Assembly (NCBI GenBank): GCA_035498175.1 | Contig: DATKAJ010000056.1 | Coordinates: 1 to 5,808, forward strand | Length of the DNA stretch: 5,808 nt | Reading direction: 5' to 3' | Origin: JALORV01 sp035498175 | GTDB lineage: Bacteria > Pseudomonadota > Gammaproteobacteria > Burkholderiales > Burkholderiaceae_F | Shown: positions 1-5,808 of the stretch, piece after piece | How the letters are laid out: each line of letters starts with the position of its first letter | Position numbering within the stretch: position 1 is the stretch's first letter | Notes under the pieces: generated by a model | Seen by the model: the letters and a program-made list of their open reading frames with translations, nothing else | The model's database searches: none | What the model was told of the DNA's origin: nothing | Program-made: the position numbers and the translations under genes

Positions 1-555
1 CCCGCCCGAGCTGCCGCCCGGAGTGAGTGCCGGATTCCACGGGTTGCTCGTGGTGCCATACACGTCGTTGTAGCTCTGCCAATCGCTCAGCATCAGCGGC
101 ACATTGGTCTTGCCCAATACCACGGCACCAGCACCCTTGAGACGCGCGACGGCAAGTGCATCGTCCTTCGCGATCCAGCCCTTCCCCCGCGGTAGACCCC
201 ACGTTGTCGGCAGTCCGGCGATGTTGAAGCTCTCCTTGATCGTTACCGGTACGCCCAGCAGCGTTCGGCGGTCGCCCCGCGCCAGCGCAGCATCGGCGTC
301 GCGCGCGGCAGCTCGAGCCTGCTCCAAGCTGCGCACGCAGATGGCATTCAGCTTGGCATCGAAGCGCTCAATGCGGCTGATCGCCGCGTCTACGACCTCG
401 ACCGACGACACCTTGCGCGCACGCAATGCGTCGACCATGGCCTGCGCGCTGCCGTAGGCTTCTTCGGCAGCGCGGGCGAATGGCAAGCGCGCTGCCACAA
501 GTCCAGAGGCCGTTGCTGCGGCGGCGAGCAACCGGCGCCGATCGAACTCGAGCAT
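1..555 (-). CDS. Amidase signature family enzyme, N-terminal part, Tat-like signal peptide (3' end outside window)
   Basis: These are the first 185 residues of an amidase-signature hydrolase, a family that cleaves amide bonds with a Lys/cis-Ser/Ser triad. The ATG at 553-555 is preceded by an AGAGGA ribosome binding site five bases away. Residues 1-30 look like a Tat signal peptide: DRRRLL at 5-10, an Ala-rich hydrophobic stretch, and a likely cleavage site after ARA near residue 29, so the mature enzyme is probably periplasmic. The catalytic Lys is K107 in GVPVTIKESF. A typical GAGAVVLGKTNVP block lies at 141-153, and GGSSGG at 180-185 carries the cis-Ser. The nucleophile Ser and the rest of the roughly 480-500 residue family length lie beyond base 1. 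Family members include amidases, aryl acylamidases and GatA-like proteins. The signal peptide argues against GatA, and the substrate cannot be inferred. The gene is divergent from the cyclase gene. Confidence 0.93.
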   Translation of the reverse strand, partial: MLEFDRRRLLAAAATASGLVAARLPFARAAEEAYGSAQAMVDALRARKVSSVEVVDAAISRIERFDAKLNAICVRSLEQARAAARDADAALARGDRRTLLGVPVTIKESFNIAGLPTTWGLPRGKGWIAKDDALAVARLKGAGAVVLGKTNVPLMLSDWQSYNDVYGTTSNPWNPALTPGGSSGG

Positions 556-560
556 GGCGA

Positions 561-566
561 TCCTCT
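561..566 (-). promoter_or_regulatory. Ribosome binding site of the amidase gene
   Basis: On the minus strand, AGAGGA lies five bases before the ATG at 555 and is part of a longer purine run (GGGAGAAGAGGA). It fixes the amidase start and agrees with the signal peptide beginning at that codon. Confidence 0.6.
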
Positions 567-598
567 TCTCCCGCAGGCCACCCGCGGTCCCGATGAGC

Positions 599-627
599 AG
601 GGTAGGACTGGTGCCAGTCGATGTCCA
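599..627 (-). promoter_or_regulatory. Candidate sigma-70-type promoter of the amidase gene
   Basis: Read on the minus strand, TGGACA (627-622) differs by one base from the TTGACA -35 consensus. It is followed after exactly 17 bases by TACCCT (604-599), which keeps the important T-A----T of the -10 box but is otherwise weak. Transcription would start near 592, giving a leader of about 37 bases before the ATG at 555. Position, spacing and orientation fit; the -10 box is poor, so this is a candidate only. Confidence 0.4.
606..619. promoter_or_regulatory. Perfect inverted repeat inside the promoter spacer, possible operator
   Basis: GACTGG and CCAGTC form perfect 6-base arms separated by two bases, and they fill most of the 17-base spacer between the candidate -35 and -10 boxes of the amidase promoter. 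A dimeric regulator bound here would directly control polymerase access. No regulator gene is adjacent in the window, so the binding protein is unknown. A 6-base-arm repeat can occur by chance; the location is what makes it notable. Confidence 0.3.
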
Positions 628-1004
628 GACTGAGGGTAGCGAACCGCGCGCTTCGTGGCTCTGCTTGCGGCGCTAGCCACCGCTGCGTCTTCGACCTCAG
701 CACCACCTGCCCGGCCGCGTTGGGGCTCCGTTTGCCAGCGCCGGGCGGGTGAGCGACGTAGCTACTCGAGCGCCTGACGCTCGTCTTCGAGGCAGCGCGT
801 GGCTGCGCACGGGCGGGATACTTGCCCCGGCGCACAGCGTCTGATCGAAGCCCCTCGGCCCGCTTCCTCAGCATTGCCAACTTGCATCGGCAGGGCCTGA
901 TCGCCGTTGCTGACGCCAACGATCCGACTGGGTAGGTGCGTACCCGGGAACACGGCCGGCCGGTTCCGAGTAGGCTCTCGCACCGTCGATCTTTGTCGAA
1001 CCGA
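628..1004. other. Intergenic region upstream of the cyclase gene, no gene assigned
   Basis: No supported gene, RNA or mobile element is seen here. A GTG at 936 is in frame with the cyclase but has no convincing ribosome binding site. On the minus strand, the frame read from about 874 down to 628 stays open with roughly 80% G or C at third positions (counted by eye), which is coding-like. However, this frame continues across the amidase start in another frame, has no recognised domain and is rich in Arg, Ser and Ala, as spurious frames in GC-rich DNA are. I found no clear -35/-10 pair for the cyclase gene. Confidence 0.4.
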
Positions 1005-4000
1005 ATGAGCAGCGCAGCCGAACAGATCGCCACCGCGATCACGGCACTCGACGCACAACGCGAACTTCTCGGCGATGCGGTGGTCGACACCGCGCTCGCG
1101 CCGCTACGGCGCGAACTGGCCGCGCTGCAGTCACCGGCCGCCGGCGCACAGCAGCTCAAGCAGGTGTCGGTGCTGTTCGTGGACGTGGTCGGCTCCACGG
1201 CGATGGGGCAGAGCCTCGACCCGGAGACGATCCACGTGGTGATGGACAGCGCGCTCGAGCACTTCACCGCCGTTGTCGAAGCTCACGGCGGGCGCGTGCT
1301 GCAGTACACCGGGGACGGCATGCTCGCCGCCTTCGGCACCGAGGCGACGAGCGAGGACGACGTCGAGGCCGCAATCCGCGCCGGCCTGGGCATCGTCGAA
1401 CAGGCGGCACAACACGCGCCGCGGGTGCGACAGCGGCATGGCGTGCCCGACTTCAACGTGCGCGCGGGGGTGCACACCGGCCGCGTGCTGCTCGGCGGCG
1501 GCGTCGATGCCGAAGGCAGCATCCGCGGCTCGACGGTCAACGTCGCGGCGCGGATGGAGCAGAGCGCGCCTCCCGGCGGCTTGCGAATCAGCCACGACAG
1601 TTGGCGGCACGTGCGCGGTCTGTTCGAGTTCGACGCGCAGCCGCCGATCGAGGTCAAGGGTGTCGCGCGTCCGGTGAGGAGCTGGCTCGTCCTGCGGCCG
1701 CTGCCGCGCCTCACGCGCCGGGGGCCGCGCGGCATCGAAGGGTTGACCACGCCGATGGTCGGCCGCGACACCGAGCTCGGCCTGCTGCACGGGCGGCTGC
1801 AGCGCGCGATCGCGACGCGGCGCGCGCACGCAGTCACCGTGGTCGGCGAAGCCGGCCTCGGCAAGAGTCGCCTTCTTGCCGAGTTCGAGCGCGGGCTCGA
1901 TGCGCTGGGTGTACGCCTGCTGCTTGGCCGCGCGCACCCGCGCAGCGCGGTCGAACCCTTCGGCGTGCTGCGTGACCTGCTCGAACGCTGGCTGGGCATC
2001 GGCGAGGCCGAACCCGCGGCCAGCGCGCGTTCGAAGCTCGTCGACGCGCTTGCGCCGCTGCTCGCCGCCGGAGGCGAGGCTGCGGCGCATCTGATCGGCC
2101 AACTGGCCGGCTTCGACTTCTCCGACAGCCGGCACGTGCGCGACCTGATCGGCAACGACGCGAAGCTGCGCGAACGTGCCTTCGCCGCCGGCGCGTTGGT
2201 GCTTCGCCGGCTGGGCGAGTTCTCTCCAGTGGTGCTGGTCTTCGACGACTTGCACTGGACCGACACGGGGTCAATGGACTTCCTGCGGCACGCGCTGGTC
2301 GCCGCCGCCGACGTGCCGCTGCTCATGCTGGCGCTGACGCGGCAAACGCTGTACGAGCGCCACCCCGACTGGATGCAGGGCGTCGTGCAGCACGGCCGCA
2401 TCGACCTGAGGCCGCTGGACAACGCGCTGAGCCAGGAGCTGGCCGAGGCGTTACTCGCGCGCATCGACGGCGCGCCGCAGGCGCTGCGCGCACTCATCGT
2501 CGACGGAGCCGAAGGCAACCCCTTTTACATGGAGGAGTTGGTCAAGATGCTGATCGATGACGGGGTCATCGTCGTCGAGGCGGAAGGCTGGCGCGTCGTC
2601 GCCGATCGGTTGCAAGTGGCGCGCGTACCGCCGACGCTGACGGGCGTGCTGCAGGCTCGCCTGGACGCGCTGACACCGCCTGAGCGGCTGGCGCTGCAGC
2701 AGTCGGCGGTGGTCGGCCACGAGTTCTGGGACCAGGCGCTCGCTGCCATCGACGCCGGCGCACCGGCGCTGCTGCCCCAGCTCCTGAAGCGCGAGCTGAT
2801 CGTGCCGCGCATGGGCAGCGACGGCGAGTACGCCTTCAGGCACCACCTGCTGCACCAGGTAACCTACGACAGCGTGCTCAAGGCGCCCAAGCGTGAAGGC
2901 CACGCGAAGGTCAGCGCATTCTGGCGCGTGCGTGCGCACACCGACACGCCAAGCGACGTCGACCCTGCCCACTGCCGTGCCCTCGCGCAGGCGCACTTCC
3001 ACGGCTGCCAGGCCGACGCAAAGGAGTACGTCGGCTGGTTCGAGCGCGAGTTCCAGAACTACTACCACGCCTACGCTGCGCAGACCCTGCGCCCGCTCGC
3101 CGAGCAGCTGGTCGAGGTCTGCGACCGCGATTTCGGCGCCGAGCACCCGCAGACCGCGCGTGCGCTCACCGACCTGGCGCGCATCGAGCTGCAGCAGCGC
3201 GACATGGGGCCGATCGAGGCCCAGCTGCGCCGCGCGGTCCACATCCAGCAGCACGCGCTAAACGCCGACCCGTTGGACGCCGCGCGCACCCTCTCGGTAC
3301 TCGGCGGCTATCACCACGCCCGAGGCGAAAACGTGGCGGCGACACCGTACTTCGAGCGCGCTCTGAGGCTGCGCGAGCAGCTACTCGGCCCGGACCATCC
3401 GCTCACCGTCAACACGATCGACTACCTGGCCAAGACGTTCGTCGAGACGGGCCGACTTCCCGAGGCCGAGGCGCTATCTCGCCGCGTGCTCGCCGTGCAG
3501 GAGCTACGCGCTGGGCCCGAGCACGCTGCTACCGCCTCCGCGCTGACCGCGCTCGGCGAGGTGCTGGCCAAGAAGGGCGAGCACGTGCAGGCGGAGCCGC
3601 TGTTTCGCCGTGCGCTAGAAGCGCAGCGTCGCTGCCTGTCTGTCGACCATCCCGACACCGGGCTGTCGATGTGGCACCTGGGCGAGACGCTGCGCGGCCA
3701 GCAGCGACACGATGAGGCCGAGCCGCTGGCGCGCGACGCGCTTCGCGTCTGGGAGGCCGCCTTCGGCCCCGACCACGAGTGGATCGGCTGGGGGCTGATC
3801 AGCCTCGCCCACACGCGGCTCGCGCAGGACGACGCCACCGAAGCGGCGGCGTTGGCTTCACGCGCGGTACCTTTGTTCGAGCGTGCATTCGGCAGTGCCC
3901 ACGCCGCGGTGGCTGAATCGCTGCTGCTGTGTGGGCGCGCGTTGCTAACGTTGGGCCGCGCGGCTGACGCCGAGCCAGTCTTGCAGCGGGCGTACGACGT

Positions 4001-4106
4001 TGGTTCTGGTGCCGCCGCCGACACCATCGCGCGCGCTGCTGCGGAATTGCTGACCCAGGCACGCGCCGCTGCGTCCTCGAGCCCCGGTACATCGTCGTGC
4101 CCATGA
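1005..4106 (+). CDS. Class III nucleotide cyclase / STAND-like AAA ATPase / TPR fusion protein
   Basis: A 1033-residue cytoplasmic signalling protein with no signal peptide or membrane segment. Residues 1-45 are a helical lead-in. The cyclase homology domain spans about 52-190, with metal-binding D60 (FVDVVGST) and D104 (YTGDG), and the transition-state residues N179 and R183 (VNVAARME). The residues that normally select the purine are Q100 and S172 instead of Lys and Asp/Thr. The ATPase module starts at MVGRDTEL (251-258) and has Walker A GEAGLGKS (281-288) and Walker B VVLVFDDLHW (409-418). STAND-type motifs follow: EGNPFYMEEL (503-512) and FRHHLLHQVTYDSVL (611-625). Seven 42-residue TPR units fill about 711-1004. 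I chose the ATG at 1005 over the GTG at 936 because family-like sequence begins there (MSSAAEQI...). The 23 extra residues are Arg/Ser-rich, and neither start has a good ribosome binding site. There is no HTH domain, so output is likely a cyclic nucleotide or protein contacts. Catalytic activity is inferred. Confidence 0.93.
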   Translation: MSSAAEQIATAITALDAQRELLGDAVVDTALAPLRRELAALQSPAAGAQQLKQVSVLFVDVVGSTAMGQSLDPETIHVVMDSALEHFTAVVEAHGGRVLQYTGDGMLAAFGTEATSEDDVEAAIRAGLGIVEQAAQHAPRVRQRHGVPDFNVRAGVHTGRVLLGGGVDAEGSIRGSTVNVAARMEQSAPPGGLRISHDSWRHVRGLFEFDAQPPIEVKGVARPVRSWLVLRPLPRLTRRGPRGIEGLTTPMVGRDTELGLLHGRLQRAIATRRAHAVTVVGEAGLGKSRLLAEFERGLDALGVRLLLGRAHPRSAVEPFGVLRDLLERWLGIGEAEPAASARSKLVDALAPLLAAGGEAAAHLIGQLAGFDFSDSRHVRDLIGNDAKLRERAFAAGALVLRRLGEFSPVVLVFDDLHWTDTGSMDFLRHALVAAADVPLLMLALTRQTLYERHPDWMQGVVQHGRIDLRPLDNALSQELAEALLARIDGAPQALRALIVDGAEGNPFYMEELVKMLIDDGVIVVEAEGWRVVADRLQVARVPPTLTGVLQARLDALTPPERLALQQSAVVGHEFWDQALAAIDAGAPALLPQLLKRELIVPRMGSDGEYAFRHHLLHQVTYDSVLKAPKREGHAKVSAFWRVRAHTDTPSDVDPAHCRALAQAHFHGCQADAKEYVGWFEREFQNYYHAYAAQTLRPLAEQLVEVCDRDFGAEHPQTARALTDLARIELQQRDMGPIEAQLRRAVHIQQHALNADPLDAARTLSVLGGYHHARGENVAATPYFERALRLREQLLGPDHPLTVNTIDYLAKTFVETGRLPEAEALSRRVLAVQELRAGPEHAATASALTALGEVLAKKGEHVQAEPLFRRALEAQRRCLSVDHPDTGLSMWHLGETLRGQQRHDEAEPLARDALRVWEAAFGPDHEWIGWGLISLAHTRLAQDDATEAAALASRAVPLFERAFGSAHAAVAESLLLCGRALLTLGRAADAEPVLQRAYDVGSGAAADTIARAAAELLTQARAAASSSPGTSSCP
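3135..4016 (+). repeat. Seven in-frame 126-base units encoding 42-residue kinesin-light-chain-type TPR repeats
   Basis: Within the cyclase fusion, residues 711-1004 repeat every 42 residues with no insertion or deletion. A landmark His (the DHP/EHP position) falls at 714, 798, 840, 882, 924 and 966, with Pro756 taking the 756 place. Each unit runs through a pattern like L..LA......G...EAE.L..RAL......LG. This length and the DHP signature match the TPR_10/TPR_12 (kinesin light chain) class. Such repeats form a superhelical protein-binding scaffold. The units are diverged at the base level, so this is an old array and not a recent expansion. Confidence 0.85.
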
Positions 4107-4478
4107 CCTATCGAGCGTGGTCGGTGGCGTGCTGGCGCTCGGTGCATGGGATCTTGGCGAACGGACCCTCAGTATGCAGACGGCTCAAGGCGGACTTGTG
4201 GTCCGCTGATCTCGAATCACTACCTGGGAACGAGAGCATCTGAACCCGACGGTCGGTAGCGCCCGCTCCTGGCCGAATTGCGGCGAAGACCGTCTGCTAG
4301 CCGCCGGGCAGGATGCTGGCCGTGCGGTGGATCTACGTCGGTAGCACTCGTGAGGCGGTCAACCTACCGCTGACGGCGCGCTCCTGATTCTCGACCTTCT
4401 TTGAAATCTCCTTGGACCCATCCCGCAGGCAGCCGTGTATCGTCGCACTCCATCGTCCCGGGCGGTTGGGGTTACCCG
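4107..4478. other. Intergenic region between the cyclase gene and the broken ABC gene, no gene seen
   Basis: No frame here shows a recognisable protein and no RNA gene is evident. A TTG at 4401 could extend the following reading frame upstream, but those 26 residues do not resemble a signal peptide. The region holds a small hairpin at 4190-4206. It also holds a pair of 7-base inverted arms, GACGGTC at 4248-4254 and GACCGTC at 4288-4294, with the short palindrome CCGACGGTCGG at 4246-4256. These may be remnants of a dispersed intergenic repeat, but the window alone cannot show that. Confidence 0.4.
4190..4206 (+). terminator. Small hairpin downstream of the cyclase gene, possible weak terminator
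   Basis: GCGGAC (4190-4195) and GTCCGC (4201-4206) are perfectly complementary around a 5-base TTGTG loop. The hairpin lies about 84 bases after the cyclase stop. There is no T-run after it, so it is not a classical intrinsic terminator. It may be an RNA 3'-end stabiliser or chance. Confidence 0.2.
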
Positions 4479-5209
4479 ATGAATGGCCGTCGCCGCTTGA
4501 TTCGCAGCTTCTGCAGTAGCCTCTTTGTGGCATCTCTCGCCGAGAGGGCTCAACCGGCGACCCGAATTCGCCGCATCGGAGTTCTGTCGCCTGGAGCAGC
4601 CGCGGCCGCCGAGTTCGAAGACATCGTCGGGATGATGCGGACGTTCGGATGGATCAAGGCTGAGAACTTCTGCCTCGAACCGCGGTCAGCGGACGCAAGA
4701 CTGGACCGACTCCGTCCCTTGGCGAATGAACTAGTCGCACTCAAGGTTGATGTGCTCGTGACATACGGCAGCGACGGGCAAGGGAGGCCGCGTATCGATC
4801 TCTCGGATTGCAGCCACTGTTGATCGAGGTCGCGACAGAGTCGCAGTTCTTAGACGCCCTCGCGGAAGCGTCGCGGCAGCGTGCAGAAGCCTTGGACTTT
4901 GCCCTCCTCACCATTCCGTTGCCCGATGCACTGATGCAAGCCGTGCGCCGATTGCGGTTGCCCGCGATGGTCTCAGACAGAGAAGATGTCGAAGCCGGCG
5001 GGCTGATGTCGTTCACCCCTGATCTGACCGAAGGATACAAGCGTGTCGCTGCGACCATCGACAAGATCCTGCGCGGCGCCAAACCTGCCGATCTTCCGGT
5101 CGAGCGGCCTACAAGGTTCGAACTGGTCATCAATCTGAGGGTCGCCAAAGAGCTCGGCATCACCGTCCCTCGGGCAATCCTGGTGAGGGCTGACCAAGTG
5201 ATTCAGTAG
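4479..5209 (+). pseudogene. ABC transporter substrate-binding protein (ABC_sub_bind type), broken by an internal frame-changing deletion
   Basis: Two pieces of one periplasmic binding protein survive in different frames. The 5' piece starts at the ATG at 4479 with an Arg-rich signal-peptide start (MNGRRRLIRSF) and runs through RIRRIGVLSPGA, LRPLANELVALKVDVLVTYG, after which it diverges and stops at 4821-4823. The 3' piece is in another frame. Homologous sequence begins near 4781 (REAAYRSLGLQPL) and ends with the family C-terminus: VEAGGLMSFTPDL, KILRGAKPADLPVE, FELVINLRVAKELGITVP, stop TAG 5207-5209. Intact members are about 320-330 residues; about 243 codons remain here, so some 80-90 residues of the middle (usually the TIPIVFA...GLV.SLARPGGNVTG region) are gone. 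The break lies at about 4770-4783. GC content looks lower (about 60%) than in the cyclase gene (about 70%). No permease or ATPase gene is adjacent. A functional shortened protein is unlikely. Confidence 0.85.
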
Positions 5210-5339
5210 TTCCCTTCCCGCAGCGATAGCTCGTGGCAGAACGCGCAGGTTCAAGGAGCGCTTTCAGTGCAAGTGGCGACTGATGGCTCCTGGCCGGGAC
5301 CGTGAGTTAGCACCGGGCCCAGCAGCGGACTTTCGGTCT

Positions 5340-5808
5340 TCAGCTCCCGTGCGTTAGCCGCAGCACCGCCTGCGCGAACACGGCCGGCTTCTCCTGCGGC
5401 AGGTTGTGGCCAGCACCGGGCACCACAATGTGCTCGCGCGCGCCCGTGAAGCGGGCCGCATGCGCGGACGCCGGCGCCGGGGACCGCACGCCGTCGTCGG
5501 CGCCGTCGAGCGTGATCGTCGGTACCGTGATCGGCGGCTGCGCCGCGAGTTGCCGCTCGATGTCGGCGTATGCCGGATCGCCCGCCACGAGGTTGTAGCG
5601 ATGCCGGTACGAGTGGATCACCACGTCGACGAAGTCCGGATTGTCGAACGCGGCCACGGAGCGGGCAAACATCGCGTCGTCGAATCGCCAGGACGGCGAC
5701 CAGGTCTCCCACAGCAGCCGCGCGAGGTCGCGTCGGTTGCGCCGCAGACCCTCGCGTCCGCGCTCGGAATGAAAGTAGTACTGGTACCAGTACTTCCGCT
5801 CGTTCTGC
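5340..5808 (-). CDS. Alpha/beta hydrolase, C-terminal part (5' end outside window)
   Basis: These are the last 155 residues of an alpha/beta-fold hydrolase; the frame stays open to the right edge and ends at the TGA at 5340-5342. The piece begins in the cap region (RKYWYQYYF), continues through a Trp/Arg-rich helical stretch (LLWETWSPSWRFDD) and NPDFVDVVIHSYRHRY, then returns to the core fold. The catalytic acid is probably D105 in TLDGADDGV (the G-x-x-D pattern), and the catalytic His is H134 in VPGAGHNLPQE. The nucleophile lies off the window. The cap and the acid and His context recall epoxide hydrolase and haloalkane dehalogenase relatives, whose nucleophile is usually Asp; that is family knowledge, not seen here. 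The substrate is unknown. The internal ATG at 5672 is not the true start, because homology extends upstream of it. The gene converges on the broken ABC gene. Confidence 0.88.
   Translation of the reverse strand, partial: QNERKYWYQYYFHSERGREGLRRNRRDLARLLWETWSPSWRFDDAMFARSVAAFDNPDFVDVVIHSYRHRYNLVAGDPAYADIERQLAAQPPITVPTITLDGADDGVRSPAPASAHAARFTGAREHIVVPGAGHNLPQEKPAVFAQAVLRLTHGS

Noticed and set aside
961..1003. CGGTTC...GAACCG inverted arms just before the cyclase ATG
   Set aside because: Six-base arms around a 31-base loop are expected by chance in GC-rich DNA, and no riboswitch-like structure surrounds them.
368..1267. Long open minus-strand frame of 299 codons
   Set aside because: It overlaps the amidase and the cyclase N-terminus in other frames, both of which have clear family matches, and its product has no recognisable domain. 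It is mostly a shadow in GC-rich DNA; only the intergenic part is kept as a low-interest finding.
1131..2518. Long open minus-strand frames opposite the cyclase/ATPase region
   Set aside because: They are mirror frames of a confidently identified gene, a common result of high G/C third positions, and are Arg/Ala/Ser-rich with no motif.
2451..3254. 267-codon minus-strand frame opposite the ATPase/TPR region
   Set aside because: It is antisense to well-conserved STAND and TPR sequence, with no domain or ribosome binding site of its own.
4748..4823. Programmed frameshift joining the two ABC-protein pieces
   Set aside because: There is no slippery sequence or stimulator, and a block of conserved family sequence is missing at the junction, which frameshifting cannot explain.
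5290..5322. Imperfect GC-rich stem after the alpha/beta hydrolase stop, possible terminator
   Set aside because: It needs two bulges, has a long loop and no T-run, so it does not support a terminator call.
5251..5712. 153-codon minus-strand frame over the alpha/beta hydrolase
   Set aside because: The neighbouring minus-strand frame carries the catalytic acid and His motifs and continues open to the window edge; this one is Arg/Gly/Ala-rich shadow.
1..5808. CRISPR array, tRNA, rRNA, insertion sequence, phage or toxin-antitoxin genes
   Set aside because: No spaced direct repeats, cloverleaf, rRNA-like sequence, transposase or small paired genes were seen on either strand.

Overview
The window is GC-rich DNA whose coding regions strongly favour G or C at the third codon position. 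Gene content fits a proteobacterium, most likely a betaproteobacterium of the Burkholderiales or a Bradyrhizobium-like alphaproteobacterium. The protein types seen suggest this: a cyclase/ATPase/TPR fusion, an ABC_sub_bind-type periplasmic protein and a Tat-exported amidase. This is inference from family resemblance; there is no rRNA or other taxonomic marker.

Layout, left to right. 1-555 (minus): N-terminal 185 residues of an amidase-signature enzyme with a Tat-like signal peptide, running off the left edge. 556-1004: intergenic region between two divergent genes, holding a plausible amidase promoter with a perfect inverted repeat between its -35 and -10 boxes. 1005-4106 (plus): the main gene, a 1033-residue fusion of a class III nucleotide cyclase domain, a STAND-like AAA ATPase and seven TPR repeats of exactly 42 residues. 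4107-4478: no gene seen. 4479-5209 (plus): an ABC transporter substrate-binding protein gene broken by an internal, frame-changing deletion. 5210-5339: short gap. 5340-5808 (minus): C-terminal part of an alpha/beta hydrolase, entering from the right edge.

The genes do not form an obvious operon or pathway. Neighbours are divergent or convergent and separated by sizeable gaps, and one is dead. The two hydrolases and the broken transporter component look like ordinary accessory metabolic genes. The cyclase fusion is the only signalling gene. It keeps the metal-binding aspartates and the transition-state Asn/Arg of class III cyclases, but has Gln where the purine-selecting Lys normally sits. It carries no recognisable DNA-binding domain, so its output is probably a cyclic nucleotide or a protein contact made by the TPR array.

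I found no CRISPR array, tRNA, rRNA, insertion sequence or phage gene, and no convincing evidence of a wholly new system. The best leads are the unusual cyclase active site, the indel-free TPR array, the operator-like promoter and the deletion pseudogene.
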